From Hespellia sp. (lineage in GTDB: Bacteria > Bacillota > Clostridia > Lachnospirales > Lachnospiraceae): a stretch of 64,000 nt of DNA. The notes under the pieces were generated by a model. That model saw only the letters and a program-made list of their open reading frames with translations, was not told the DNA's origin and did not search any database. A program made the position numbers and the translations under genes. The DNA lies in contig JAQUVD010000002.1 of assembly GCA_028693555.1 (NCBI GenBank), forward strand, positions 62,001-126,000, written 5' to 3'. Below, in pieces: positions 1-9,229 of the stretch (its first letter is position 1; each line of letters opens with the position of its first letter).

Positions 1-2
1 CA

Positions 3-638
3 TTGATCAACCTTGACTTCGCAGATGTCCAGACGGTTATGAAGGACAAAGGAATCGCACATATTGGTATTGGTTATGGTAAGGGTGATGATAAGGCATT
101 AGAGGCCGTTAAGGAAGCTGTTGCTTCACCACTTCTTGAGACCACCATTACAGGTGCGTCACACGTAATTATCAATGTATCCGGAGATATTACTTTGATG
201 GATGCATCCGATGCGGCTGGATTTGTTCAGGATCTTGCAGGCGAAGGAGCGAATATCATCTTTGGTGCAACATATGACGACACAGCAACAGATGAAGCTA
301 AGATTACGGTTATTGCGACAGGATTACACAATGTAGGCGGCAGCGCATCAAAGTTAAAGAGCCGTTTAGAAGGACAGGCAAAACCATCCGTTGGTACAGG
401 TACATTTATCTCTTCAAGCGAGAGAGAGGCTATGGCTAGAGAAGCCAGAGCTACTTCATACCTGGACGAAATGGAAGAAGACAAGCCGGCAGCAAAACCA
501 CGTACATCTACATTTACGACAGGTGCTTCGACAACAAGAACACCGGGCGGTACGATGCCTACACTGCAGCAGCCTAGAACACCTTCAAGTAAGGTAAAAG
601 AGCAGTCTATTAAGATTCCGGATTTCTTTAAGAAGTAA
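3..638 (+). CDS. ftsZ: Cell division protein FtsZ, C-terminal part (5' end outside window)
   Basis: FtsZ is the tubulin-like GTPase that polymerises into the cytokinetic ring. The reading frame is open from the window edge, so this is the C-terminal ~211 residues; the GTP-binding tubulin signature lies upstream of the window. Seen here: the end of the T7 region (INLDFADV), the C-terminal core domain to about residue 110, a low-complexity Thr/Pro/Ala-rich linker (about 125-200) and the conserved tail peptide IKIPDFFKK, which in the family docks FtsA, SepF and ZapA-type partners. The gene is followed by a hairpin terminator, so it ends a transcription unit before spoIIGA. Confidence 0.97.
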   Translation: MINLDFADVQTVMKDKGIAHIGIGYGKGDDKALEAVKEAVASPLLETTITGASHVIINVSGDITLMDASDAAGFVQDLAGEGANIIFGATYDDTATDEAKITVIATGLHNVGGSASKLKSRLEGQAKPSVGTGTFISSSEREAMAREARATSYLDEMEEDKPAAKPRTSTFTTGASTTRTPGGTMPTLQQPRTPSSKVKEQSIKIPDFFKK

Positions 639-671
639 GGAATTATGATTTAATTATGAAATATGTCCGAT

Positions 672-706
672 AAGAGTCTGAGAATTTTCTCGGGCTCTTC
701 TTTTTT
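672..706 (+). terminator. Rho-independent terminator after ftsZ
   Basis: An inverted repeat (AAGAGTCTGAG / CTCGGGCTCTT around a short A/T loop) is followed by a run of six T. It separates ftsZ from the sporulation genes. Confidence 0.85.
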
Positions 707-724
707 GATTCTTTGATGAAGTTC

Positions 725-789
725 TGTCGAAACAAAATTTCCCCTATCTACGATATCTGACAATTTTCGCATCTGCTTCCACGTATAAT
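725..789 (+). promoter_or_regulatory. Candidate Spo0A-dependent spoIIG promoter
   Basis: An exact 0A box (TGTCGAA, 725-731) lies upstream of a -35-like CTGACA (757-762) and a perfect -10 TATAAT (784-789), with a 21-bp spacer. The spoIIG promoter of Bacillus subtilis is known for an abnormally long (22 bp) spacer and activation by Spo0A~P at 0A boxes, so this layout matches. The assignment of the -35 is inference; the boxes are seen directly. Confidence 0.65.
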
Positions 790-846
790 AAATTTTGCTT
801 GAATGTAAATCGGTTTTGAATTTACGGAAGAGGAGAGGTGGAAGGC

Positions 847-1686
847 ATGTACTATGAAATTTACATAGACGTGTTATTTTTGAATGATTTCCTGTTGGAT
901 TTTCTGCTGCTTTTGTTTATGTGGAAGGTGCTGGGATGCCGGACGGCTTACTGGAGAATTCTTCTGGGTGCAGCAGTGGGAGCGGGCATGAGCTGTATGG
1001 TGCTGCTGCTTCCGATTCCATTTCCGATGGTGAAATCTGCCCTGTTCCATGTAGTAATCAATACGATTATGATAAAAACTGCATACAGAATTCCGGACCG
1101 GATGTTATTCTGGGAAGCGTTTGGGATGCTTTATGTCAGCTCATTTTTGATGAGCGGCATCCTTCGATTTCTGGAAAATGCGATTGACAGCCTGTTTGAG
1201 CTGGAGGCAGAAGGGCGAGATGCCACTTCGAATCCATGGGTGGCAATTGGTCTGCTGGGTGTGGTGATTATGAGTTATTTCCTTATGCAGGGAATTAGAT
1301 TCTTTGTAAAACGGTTGCAAAGAAATCTAAGAAGTAAGTGCAGAGTCGTGTTATATACAAGCACTGGAACGTATGAGTTACAGGCATTATTGGATACAGG
1401 AAATGAATTAGTTGATAAGGTGTCGGGGAAGGGCGTCAACGTGATTGATAAGGCACTGGCGGATAAGATTCTCTCGGAAGAGGAAATGAGAACGATTCGA
1501 TATGTACCGTACCAGTCCATCGGAAAAGCCGGCGTGCTGCCGGCGGTTCGGATTACATCTATGACAATCAAGGATTATCAGATTGACAATCCAATTATAG
1601 GAATCAGTGAGAGAGACATTTCCACAAAAGCATCCTATCAAATAATTTTGAATCCTGATATATTAGGAGGAATGAGTGCATGTTAG
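847..1686 (+). CDS. spoIIGA: SpoIIGA, membrane aspartic protease that processes pro-sigma-E
   Basis: SpoIIGA removes the pro-sequence of sigma-E in the mother cell at asymmetric division, after a signal from SpoIIR in the forespore. The 279-residue protein has about five hydrophobic segments in its first ~155 residues and a soluble C-terminal protease domain. The catalytic motif LLDTGN places the aspartate at residue 183 from this start, the number known for the Bacillus enzyme. The frame opens at a GTG at 838, but the AGGAGAGG at 831-838 is correctly spaced from the ATG at 847, so I use 847. The last codons overlap the sigE start, so the two are translationally coupled. Confidence 0.93.
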   Translation: MYYEIYIDVLFLNDFLLDFLLLLFMWKVLGCRTAYWRILLGAAVGAGMSCMVLLLPIPFPMVKSALFHVVINTIMIKTAYRIPDRMLFWEAFGMLYVSSFLMSGILRFLENAIDSLFELEAEGRDATSNPWVAIGLLGVVIMSYFLMQGIRFFVKRLQRNLRSKCRVVLYTSTGTYELQALLDTGNELVDKVSGKGVNVIDKALADKILSEEEMRTIRYVPYQSIGKAGVLPAVRITSMTIKDYQIDNPIIGISERDISTKASYQIILNPDILGGMSAC

Positions 1687-2420
1687 TGAAAGTAGCAGTA
1701 CCGAATCAGTTTCAACTGAAGGTGGTACCAAATTTTAAAAATTTATTTTTTTCAAGAAACAGGGAAATCCATTACATAGGCGGATCAGAGATCCTGCCGG
1801 CGCCTCTTGAGGCGAACGATGAAAGCCGCGCAATTCGGCTGCTTGGTACAGAAGACGGGGGAGAGGCTAAGAAGGTGCTTATAGAGCATAATCTGCGGCT
1901 GGTAGTGTATATTGCAAAGAAATTCGACAATACCGGCGTGGGTGTGGAGGATTTGATCTCAATTGGGACAATTGGGCTGATTAAGGCAATTAACACCTTT
2001 AATCCCGAGAAGAATATCAAGCTCGCAACATATGCTTCTAGATGCATTGAGAATGAAATTCTGATGTATCTGCGGAGAAATAATAAGACGAAGCTGGAGG
2101 TTTCGATTGATGAACCGTTAAATGTGGACTGGGACGGAAATGAACTCCTGCTGTCGGATATTTTGGGGACAGAGGAGGATACAATCTACAAGGATCTGGA
2201 AAATGAGGCAGAAAAGAAAGTTCTGATGAAGGCTGTGAGCAAGCTGACGAGCCGCGAGAAGCTGATCGTGAAGATGCGCTTTGGTCTGGGCACACAGATG
2301 GGGGAAGAAAAAACACAGAAAGAGGTTGCAGATCTGCTTGGAATCTCGCAGTCTTACATTTCGAGATTGGAAAAGAAAATCATGGCGAGACTGCGGCGTG
2401 AAATTGTACGCTACGAGTAA
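1680..2420 (+). CDS. sigE: RNA polymerase sigma-E (sporulation, mother cell), proprotein
   Basis: This is the early mother-cell sporulation sigma factor, 246 residues. The N-terminus carries a pro-sequence followed by the conserved [13 protein letters not shown] stretch around residues 31-43, the neighbourhood of SpoIIGA cleavage. Region 2 ([40 protein letters not shown]) and region 4 ([15 protein letters not shown] helix-turn-helix) are intact. The ATG at 1680 sits 9 bases after AGGAGG and inside the end of spoIIGA. In many spore formers sigG follows; here it does not, and a nuclease gene comes next. Confidence 0.96.
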   Translation: MLVKVAVPNQFQLKVVPNFKNLFFSRNREIHYIGGSEILPAPLEANDESRAIRLLGTEDGGEAKKVLIEHNLRLVVYIAKKFDNTGVGVEDLISIGTIGLIKAINTFNPEKNIKLATYASRCIENEILMYLRRNNKTKLEVSIDEPLNVDWDGNELLLSDILGTEEDTIYKDLENEAEKKVLMKAVSKLTSREKLIVKMRFGLGTQMGEEKTQKEVADLLGISQSYISRLEKKIMARLRREIVRYE

Positions 2421-2484
2421 ATAAAAATCATACCCATAGCGTGAAAAAAGTGCTACAATGAAAGAAAAAGGGCTGGTGAAGTGT

Positions 2485-4110
2485 ATGAAGCTTACATTTA
2501 TTGGTGCGGATCATGAAGTAACAGGGAGCTGCCATCTGCTGCAGGCAAACGGCAAGAATATTTTAATTGATTATGGTATGGAGCAGGGGAGAAATCTCTT
2601 TGAGAATCAACCCATTCCAGTGCCGGAGAATGAGATTGATTATGTGCTGCTGACACACGCGCATATCGATCATTCAGGGCTGCTGCCGCTTTTGTGCAGG
2701 AATGGTTTCAAGGGTCAGGTCGTGACTACGATTGCTACGACAGATTTATGTCAGATTATGCTGCGAGACAGTGCACATATTCAGGAGTTTGAGGCGGAAT
2801 GGAAGAATCGTAAGGGGAAAAGATCCGGTGCACCGGTCGTTGAGCCAATCTATGAGATGCAGGATGCGGAAAATGTATTAAAGCTTTTTCTGCCATGTGC
2901 ATATAAGCAGAAGCTGACACTCTGTCCCGGAATCCAGGTGCGGTTTACTGACGTAGGACATTTGCTTGGATCTGCGAGTATCGAAGTGTGGATTACGGAA
3001 GAGGATGTGACGAAGAAGATTGTGTTCTCCGGTGATATTGGCAATATAGACCAGCCGATCATCAAGGATCCGCAGTATACGAAGGAAGCCGATTATGTTG
3101 TGGTGGAATCGACTTACGGCAACCGCGTTCATTCGGAGGTGAAGCCGGATTATATAAAAGAATTTACAGAGATACTCAATGATACATTTGCAAGAGGCGG
3201 CAATCTTGTGATTCCATCGTTTGCGGTCGGACGTACGCAGGAGATTCTGTATTTTATTCGCGAGATTAAGGAAAAGAATCTGGTTACGAAGTATCCAAAT
3301 TTTGAGGTCTATGTAGACAGTCCCCTTGCAATTGAGGCAACGCAGGTATTTTCGCAGCATGAGACGGAATGTTTTGATGAGGATGCAATGAAGCTGGTAA
3401 AAGCCGGCATCAACCCGATTCAGTTTCCGGGGCTGAAGACCTCCACTACGAGTCAGGATTCCATCAACATTAATCTGGACTCAAAATCGAAGGTTATTAT
3501 TTCGGCATCCGGTATGTGTGATGCGGGACGGATTCGCCACCATTTGAAACATAATCTGTGGAGAGCGGAATGTACGGTTCTGTTTGTGGGATATCAGGCA
3601 GAGGGAACACTGGGAAGAAAACTGCTTGATGGTGAGACGCAGGTGAAGATTTTTGGAGAGCCGATTGAAGTTCGGGCAAAGATTCTGAATTTAGATGGTA
3701 TCAGCGGTCATGCGGATATGAATGGTCTGCTAAAATGGCTGCACGGCTTTACGAAGAAGGCACCGGAGCAGGTGTTTGTTGTGCATGGTGAAGATACTGT
3801 GACGGATGAATTTGCAGCGACAGTCAGGGAAGAGCTTGGATGCAAAGCATTTGCACCATATTCCGGAGGACAGGTGGATCTGGCAACCGGGGAAATTATT
3901 ACCGAAGGCGAACGTATTCCAATCCAGCCGAAGAAGGCGGCAAGGGCACAGGCGGATTCACTGTTCGAGAGACTGGTTCTGGCTGGCAAGTACTTACTTG
4001 GTATTATTTACAAGAATGAAGGGCTTGCGAATAAAGATAAAGCAAAATTTGAGACGCAGATTTACAATCTTGCAGAAAAATGGGACCCGGATATATCAAC
4101 GAAAGGTTGA
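2485..4110 (+). CDS. Metallo-beta-lactamase / beta-CASP RNA-processing hydrolase
   Basis: A 541-residue zinc hydrolase of the family that combines a metallo-beta-lactamase core, a beta-CASP domain and an RNA-specificity (RMMBL) motif. The metal-binding HAHIDHSG is at about residues 58-65; further zinc ligands are suggested by DVGHLLGS and the late SGHADM. The beta-CASP insert runs from about residue 240 to 370. Family members act on RNA, but the substrate cannot be told from sequence. The frame also opens at an ATG at 2458, but GGTGAAG just upstream of 2485 and the typical MKLTFIGA start favour 2485. It is not RNase J, which is longer at the C-terminus. Confidence 0.85.
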   Translation: MKLTFIGADHEVTGSCHLLQANGKNILIDYGMEQGRNLFENQPIPVPENEIDYVLLTHAHIDHSGLLPLLCRNGFKGQVVTTIATTDLCQIMLRDSAHIQEFEAEWKNRKGKRSGAPVVEPIYEMQDAENVLKLFLPCAYKQKLTLCPGIQVRFTDVGHLLGSASIEVWITEEDVTKKIVFSGDIGNIDQPIIKDPQYTKEADYVVVESTYGNRVHSEVKPDYIKEFTEILNDTFARGGNLVIPSFAVGRTQEILYFIREIKEKNLVTKYPNFEVYVDSPLAIEATQVFSQHETECFDEDAMKLVKAGINPIQFPGLKTSTTSQDSININLDSKSKVIISASGMCDAGRIRHHLKHNLWRAECTVLFVGYQAEGTLGRKLLDGETQVKIFGEPIEVRAKILNLDGISGHADMNGLLKWLHGFTKKAPEQVFVVHGEDTVTDEFAATVREELGCKAFAPYSGGQVDLATGEIITEGERIPIQPKKAARAQADSLFERLVLAGKYLLGIIYKNEGLANKDKAKFETQIYNLAEKWDPDISTKG

Positions 4111-4136
4111 CCTCTTATAGAGAAATAGGGTATAAT
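4107..4136 (+). promoter_or_regulatory. Sigma-A-type promoter for pyrH-frr
   Basis: TTGACC (4107-4112), an 18-bp spacer and TATAAT (4131-4136). The -35 contains the stop codon of the preceding gene. Confidence 0.7.
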
Positions 4137-4169
4137 TCAATACAAAGATGAAACAAAGGAGTATATTCT

Positions 4170-4865
4170 ATGAAGAGAGTGTTATTAAAGCTCAGTGGAG
4201 AGGCACTGGCAGGAGATAAGAAGACCGGCTTTGATGAAGCGACATGCGTTGGTGTTGCGAAGCAGGTGAAGCAGCTGGTAGACGATGGTATTCAGGTTGC
4301 TATCGTAACCGGAGGCGGTAATTTCTGGAGAGGACGTACGAGCGAGACGATTGACCGTACGAAAGCAGATCAGATCGGGATGCTTGCAACTGTTATGAAC
4401 TGTATTTATGTATCTGATATTTTCCGCTCTGTTGGAATGAAGACCGAGATTTTCACACCTTTTACATGTGGTGCATTTACAACGCTGTTCTCGAAGGATG
4501 CAGCGGTAGAACGATTAGAGCAGGGGAAGGTTACCTTCTTTGCAGGCGGAACCGGACATCCATACTTCTCGACAGATACAGGGGCTGTGCTGCGCGCGAT
4601 TGAGATTGAGGCAGATGCAATGCTGCTTGCAAAAGCAATCGATGGAATCTATGACAGTGATCCGAAGGTCAATCCTGCGGCGAAGAAGTATGATGAGATT
4701 ACCATCCAGGATGTCATTGATCAGAAGCTTGCGGCAGTGGATCTTGCAGCATCGATCTTATGTCTGGAGAATAAGATGCCAATGCTTGTGTTTGGACTGA
4801 ACGAGCCGAACAGTATTGTTGAGACAATGAGCGGAACATTTACAGGAACGAAAGTAACAGTATAA
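4170..4865 (+). CDS. pyrH: UMP kinase
   Basis: Phosphorylates UMP to UDP with ATP, in pyrimidine nucleotide synthesis. At 231 residues it is the usual length of the bacterial hexameric, amino-acid-kinase-fold enzyme. The N-terminal KLSGEALAG phosphate loop, the GGGNFWRGR nucleotide/UMP segment and TGHPYFSTDTGAVLRA are all present. An AAAGGAG precedes the ATG. It is followed after 13 bases by frr, the standard pyrH-frr pairing. Confidence 0.97.
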   Translation: MKRVLLKLSGEALAGDKKTGFDEATCVGVAKQVKQLVDDGIQVAIVTGGGNFWRGRTSETIDRTKADQIGMLATVMNCIYVSDIFRSVGMKTEIFTPFTCGAFTTLFSKDAAVERLEQGKVTFFAGGTGHPYFSTDTGAVLRAIEIEADAMLLAKAIDGIYDSDPKVNPAAKKYDEITIQDVIDQKLAAVDLAASILCLENKMPMLVFGLNEPNSIVETMSGTFTGTKVTV

Positions 4866-4878
4866 AGGAGAATTCATA

Positions 4879-5430
4879 ATGGACGAAAAGCTAAAAGTAT
4901 TTGAAGGTAAGATGACAAAGACAATGGGGAATCTTGAGAGTGAGTTACAGGGAATCCGTGCAGGACGTGCGAACCCGAATATTCTGAATAAGGTTATGGT
5001 TGATTATTACGGAACACCGACACCACTTCAGCAGGTGGGTAATGTGTCTGTACCTGAGGCTCGTATGATTCAGATTCAGCCATGGGAGAAGAATATGCTC
5101 AAAGAGATCGAGAGAGCAATTCAGATATCTGATATTGGAATCAATCCGACGAACGATGGAACAACGATCCGTCTTGTATTTCCGGAGCTGACTGAGGAAC
5201 GCAGAAAAGAACTGGTCAAAGATGTAAAGAAAAAAGGCGAAGAGACGAAGGTAGCAATCCGTAATATCCGCCGTGACGGAATGGAAGCGTTCAAGAAACT
5301 CAAAGGAACTGAAATCTCAGAAGATGGAATTCAGGATCTGGAAGATGAACTTCAGAAATTAACAGATAAATACATCAAAGATGTAGATAAAGCAGTCGAA
5401 GCAAAATCAAAAGAAGTTCTTACTGTTTAG
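4879..5430 (+). CDS. frr: Ribosome recycling factor
   Basis: RRF, with EF-G, splits post-termination ribosomes. 183 residues, nearly the canonical 185. It has the long three-helix bundle sequence with the conserved GIRAGRANP near the N-terminus and EERRKELVKDVKKKGEE at the hinge-proximal helix. AAAGGAG precedes the ATG, and it is co-transcribed with pyrH. Confidence 0.97.
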   Translation: MDEKLKVFEGKMTKTMGNLESELQGIRAGRANPNILNKVMVDYYGTPTPLQQVGNVSVPEARMIQIQPWEKNMLKEIERAIQISDIGINPTNDGTTIRLVFPELTEERRKELVKDVKKKGEETKVAIRNIRRDGMEAFKKLKGTEISEDGIQDLEDELQKLTDKYIKDVDKAVEAKSKEVLTV

Positions 5431-5444
5431 TATAAATAGTAATG

Positions 5445-5480
5445 AGGGGCGTAGTGAAAGAGTCTTTTGCTACGTCCTTT
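5445..5480 (+). terminator. Hairpin between frr and uppS (weak terminator or attenuator)
   Basis: Inverted repeat GGGGCGTAG / CTACGTCCTTT with only a short T run. It may reduce read-through from frr into the lipid genes rather than stop it. Confidence 0.5.
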
Positions 5481-5506
5481 ATGCGTGATAATGGGAGGAA
5501 ATGAAC

Positions 5507-6205
5507 ATGAATGTACCGCAACATGTGGCGATTATTTTAGATGGGAATGGCCGCTGGGCGAAATCGAAGGGAATGCCGAGAAATTATGGGCATGCACAGG
5601 GTGCAAAGACGGTGGAGATCATCTGTGAGGAATCTTACAGAATGGGTGTCAAATACCTGACTGTGTATGCATTTTCCACGGAGAACTGGAATCGTCCACA
5701 ATCAGAGGTGGACGCCCTGATGAAGCTGCTGCGCAATTATATGAAGACCTGTCTGAAGACGGCGGAGAAGAACGATATGAAGATTCGGGTGATCGGAGAT
5801 AAGACGAGGCTGGATCAGGATATCAGAGACCGTATCGAGGAATTGGAGACAGCAACCCGAGAAAATGGTGGACTGAATTTCCAGATTGCGATTAATTACG
5901 GAGGGCGTGACGAGCTTGTACGCGCGGCACAGAAAGTATCTCGTGACTGTGTGGCTGGCAAGGTGAATCCGGATGAGATTGATGCGAAGCTGTTTGATCA
6001 TTATCTGGATACGCATGATATTCCGGATCCGGATCTTCTGATTCGTACAAGTGGTGAGATGCGTCTTTCTAATTTCCTGTTATGGCAGCTTGCTTATACG
6101 GAGTTTTATATCACGGATGTGTTGTGGCCTGATTTTAACAAAGAGGAATTGATAAGAGCGTTTGAATATTACAACAACAGAGACAGACGGTTTGGAAAAG
6201 TATAG
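5507..6205 (+). CDS. uppS: Undecaprenyl diphosphate synthase (isoprenyl transferase)
   Basis: Condenses isopentenyl diphosphate onto farnesyl diphosphate in cis to make the C55 carrier lipid for cell-wall synthesis. 232 residues. Signature elements: DGNGRWA near the N-terminus (catalytic Asp and phosphate-binding loop), the YAFSTENW substrate segment and the C-terminal RTSGEMRLSNFLLWQ. The frame has ATGs at 5501 and 5507; the GGGAGGA at 5493-5499 fits 5507. It starts the uppS-cdsA-dxr-rseP operon, the standard Firmicutes order. Confidence 0.95.
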   Translation: MNVPQHVAIILDGNGRWAKSKGMPRNYGHAQGAKTVEIICEESYRMGVKYLTVYAFSTENWNRPQSEVDALMKLLRNYMKTCLKTAEKNDMKIRVIGDKTRLDQDIRDRIEELETATRENGGLNFQIAINYGGRDELVRAAQKVSRDCVAGKVNPDEIDAKLFDHYLDTHDIPDPDLLIRTSGEMRLSNFLLWQLAYTEFYITDVLWPDFNKEELIRAFEYYNNRDRRFGKV

Positions 6206-6216
6206 GGGGATAAGGT

Positions 6217-7017
6217 ATGTTTAAGACACGTTTGATAAGCGGAATTGTATTGGTTCTGGTTGCATTGGTTACCATTATCAGTGGAGGGCCGATTTTGTTT
6301 GCGACAATGCTGATTGTCAGCCTGATCGGGATGAGCGAGCTGTATAAGATTTTTGGAATTCACAAAAGCGGACTCGGATTTGTGGGATATGTGTTCGCGG
6401 TTTTGTATTATGGAGCAATTTATCTGATTCAGGGAGATGCCCTGATGCCATTATTTATGGCATTTCTGATTGCGCTTCTGATGGTGTATGTTTTTTCCTA
6501 TCCGAAGTATAAGGCGGATCAGATCATGGCGGCATTCTTTGGATTGTTCTATGTGGCAGTGATGCTTTCGTACATTTTCCAAATTCGCAGAATCACTGGA
6601 GCAGGAAGCTTCTTAGTATGGCTGGTATTCCTGTGTTCATGGGGATGTGATGCCTGCGCCTACTGCGTCGGAGTCTTGTTTGGCAAGCATAAAATGGCAC
6701 CGGTTCTGAGCCCTAAGAAATCAATCGAAGGAGCGGTCGGTGGTGTTGTCGGAGCGGCAATCCTTGGTGCGGTGTATGCACTTGCAGTGGATTACTTTGG
6801 CGGAGTGGATGTCAGTCCACTTGCTTTTGCAGGAATCTGCGTGGTTGGCGGGCTGATTTCTATGGTCGGTGATCTGGCGGCATCTGCCATCAAACGCAAT
6901 TATGAAATCAAAGACTATGGAAAGTTAATTCCAGGGCATGGTGGAATTCTAGATCGATTTGACAGTGTGATTTTTGTCGCACCGATTATCTACTATCTGC
7001 TTACCTGGATTGGATAG
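6217..7017 (+). CDS. cdsA: Phosphatidate cytidylyltransferase (CDP-diglyceride synthase)
   Basis: Integral membrane enzyme making CDP-diacylglycerol from phosphatidate and CTP, the branch point of phospholipid synthesis. 266 residues with about eight hydrophobic segments. The family signature near the C-terminus is visible as SAIKRNYEIKDYGKLIPGHGG followed by ILDRFDS (about residues 222-250). Eleven bases after uppS, with its own GGGGATAAGG ribosome site. Confidence 0.95.
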   Translation: MFKTRLISGIVLVLVALVTIISGGPILFATMLIVSLIGMSELYKIFGIHKSGLGFVGYVFAVLYYGAIYLIQGDALMPLFMAFLIALLMVYVFSYPKYKADQIMAAFFGLFYVAVMLSYIFQIRRITGAGSFLVWLVFLCSWGCDACAYCVGVLFGKHKMAPVLSPKKSIEGAVGGVVGAAILGAVYALAVDYFGGVDVSPLAFAGICVVGGLISMVGDLAASAIKRNYEIKDYGKLIPGHGGILDRFDSVIFVAPIIYYLLTWIG

Positions 7018-7030
7018 AAAAGGAGTATAT

Positions 7031-8179
7031 ATGAAACGAATTGCGATACTTGGATCGACAGGGTCGATTGGAACACAGACACTGGAGGTTGTGAGAGAAA
7101 ATGGGGATATCGAAGTGATTGCACTTGCAGCCGGTAACAATATTCAGCTGCTCGAGAAGCAGGTGCGTGAATTTCATCCCAGACTTGTTGCAGTCTGGTC
7201 GGAAGAAAAAGCAGAAATGTTTGCACAAATGGTCGCTGATCTGCATATAGAGGTAGTATCGGGAATGGATGGACTTCTGGAGGTCGCGAAAGTGCAGGAG
7301 GCAGAGATTCTTGTGACCGCAATTGTGGGCATGATTGGAATCCGCCCAACGATTGAGGCAATCAAGGCAGGAAAAGACATTGCATTAGCGAATAAGGAAA
7401 CACTTGTAACAGCGGGACATATTATTATGCCGCTTGCAAAAGAGCACCATGTCAAGGTTTTGCCTGTAGATAGTGAGCACAGTGCAATTTTCCAGTCACT
7501 GCAGGGCGGACAGCATAAGGCGTTACACAAGATCCTGCTGACTGCATCCGGTGGACCGTTTCGCAGGAAGACGCGGGATGAATTGAGAGAGATTCAGGTC
7601 GAGGATGCCTTAAAGCACCCGAACTGGGAAATGGGTCGTAAGATTACGATTGATTCTTCAACGATGGTGAATAAAGGTCTTGAGGTGATTGAAGCAAAAT
7701 GGCTCTTTGACGTCGATGTTGATCAGGTTGAAGTTGTTGTGCAGCCGCAGAGCATTATTCACTCGATGGTGGAATATGAGGATGGGGCGATTATTGCAGA
7801 ACTCGGAACGCCGGATATGAAGCTGCCGATTCAGTATGCACTTTATTATCCGGAGAGACGATACCTTTCCGGCGAGCGCCTTGATTTTGGCAAGTTGACA
7901 GAGATCACATTTGAACGTCCGGATACGGAGACATTCTATGGCCTTAGACTTGCATATGAAGCGGGAAGAAGAGGCGGTTCTCTACCAACGGTACTGAACG
8001 CGGCAAACGAAAAAGCAGTCAGCCTGTTCCTTGACCGAAAGATTGGCTATTTAGAAATCCCTGAGATCATCGAAACTTGTATGGAGAAACATACCGTCAT
8101 CGATCATCCGTCAGTGGAACAAATTCTGGCTGTGGAGGCTGCAACCTATGAATATATCGAAAGCAGGTGGAAATCATGA
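7031..8179 (+). CDS. dxr: 1-deoxy-D-xylulose 5-phosphate reductoisomerase
   Basis: Second step of the MEP isoprenoid pathway: NADPH-dependent rearrangement and reduction of DXP to MEP. 382 residues, the usual length. The N-terminal LGSTGSIGTQ is the NADPH dinucleotide fold, ANKETLVTAG and PVDSEHSAIFQ are the conserved metal/substrate region, and SSTMVNKGLEVIEAKWLF the catalytic-loop region. The open frame reaches back into cdsA, but AGGAG 5 bases upstream of 7031 and the family N-terminus fix the start. It supplies precursors used by uppS in the same operon. Confidence 0.96.
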   Translation: MKRIAILGSTGSIGTQTLEVVRENGDIEVIALAAGNNIQLLEKQVREFHPRLVAVWSEEKAEMFAQMVADLHIEVVSGMDGLLEVAKVQEAEILVTAIVGMIGIRPTIEAIKAGKDIALANKETLVTAGHIIMPLAKEHHVKVLPVDSEHSAIFQSLQGGQHKALHKILLTASGGPFRRKTRDELREIQVEDALKHPNWEMGRKITIDSSTMVNKGLEVIEAKWLFDVDVDQVEVVVQPQSIIHSMVEYEDGAIIAELGTPDMKLPIQYALYYPERRYLSGERLDFGKLTEITFERPDTETFYGLRLAYEAGRRGGSLPTVLNAANEKAVSLFLDRKIGYLEIPEIIETCMEKHTVIDHPSVEQILAVEAATYEYIESRWKS

Positions 8180-9222
8180 ATATTGTAAGCATTATACTTG
8201 CGATTCTATTATTCAGTGTTATCGTAATCTTTCACGAACTGGGACATTTTACGCTGGCGAAGTTAAATGGAATCCGTGTCGATGAATTCTCGCTCGGACT
8301 TGGACCTACATTATTCGGGAAGGAGTTCCACGGAACGAAATTCAGTCTGAAGCTTCTGCCATTTGGCGGTGCGTGCATGATGGGAGAAGACGATGTGGAT
8401 GATACAACAGAGGGAAGCTTTAACAGTAAATCTGTCTGGGCACGTATGTCTGTCATTGTGGCAGGACCTATATTTAATTTCATCATGGCTCTGGTTTTCT
8501 CGATTATTGTGGTTGCCTGGGTTGGGTACGATGAACCGGTACTGACTGGTGTAACAGAAGGCTATTCTGCAGAGCAGCAGGGAATGCAGGCGGGAGACCG
8601 CATTACTTCTATCAATGGAAAAGGCGTTCATATCTGGCGGGAAATCCCCCTGTACAATGCACTTCACCAGGGTGAGGATGCTACGGTGACCTTCGAGCGT
8701 GATGGTGCAGAGCATACGGTTACGCTGACATCGAAAAAGGGTGAGGCAGCGGATGGAACCGAACATTATTATTACGGGCTGACTTCCGGTGGATATACAA
8801 AAGCAAATCTGTTTACTGCACTAGAGTATGGAGCTTATGAAGTGAAATACTGGGTGAATTACACCTTTGAGTCACTGAAGATGCTCGTTACCGGCCAGGT
8901 CGGAATTGATCAGTTGTCAGGACCTGTGGGAATCGTAGATTATGTCGGTGAGACTGTGCAGAAGGCATCGCCTTATGGAACACTGGCTGTGATTGGAAGT
9001 ATGCTGAACTTTGCGATTCTGCTGTCAGCGAACCTTGGAGTTATGAACTTGCTGCCGCTTCCGGCTCTAGACGGAGGAAGATTAGTCTTCCTGATCATAG
9101 AAGCAGTCCGCAAAAAGCGCGTCAATCCAGAAAAAGAAGGAATGGTGCATTTTGTGGGACTGGTGTGTCTGATGTTGTTGATGGTGGTGGTTATGTATCA
9201 CGATATTGTGCGGATATTCTGA
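8176..9222 (+). CDS. rseP: Site-2 membrane metalloprotease RseP/RasP
   Basis: Intramembrane zinc protease that cleaves anti-sigma factors and remnant signal peptides. 348 residues. The first membrane segment holds HELGH at residues 20-24; a PDZ domain lies around 110-190 (GVTEGYSAEQQGMQAGDRI); the second metal site NLLPLPALDGGR is near the C-terminus. The ATG at 8176 overlaps the dxr stop as ATGA, with AGGTGG just upstream; a GTG at 8167 in the same frame is less likely. The structured repeat element begins about 8 bases after its stop codon. Confidence 0.95.
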   Translation: MNIVSIILAILLFSVIVIFHELGHFTLAKLNGIRVDEFSLGLGPTLFGKEFHGTKFSLKLLPFGGACMMGEDDVDDTTEGSFNSKSVWARMSVIVAGPIFNFIMALVFSIIVVAWVGYDEPVLTGVTEGYSAEQQGMQAGDRITSINGKGVHIWREIPLYNALHQGEDATVTFERDGAEHTVTLTSKKGEAADGTEHYYYGLTSGGYTKANLFTALEYGAYEVKYWVNYTFESLKMLVTGQVGIDQLSGPVGIVDYVGETVQKASPYGTLAVIGSMLNFAILLSANLGVMNLLPLPALDGGRLVFLIIEAVRKKRVNPEKEGMVHFVGLVCLMLLMVVVMYHDIVRIF

Positions 9223-9229
9223 GGATGGT

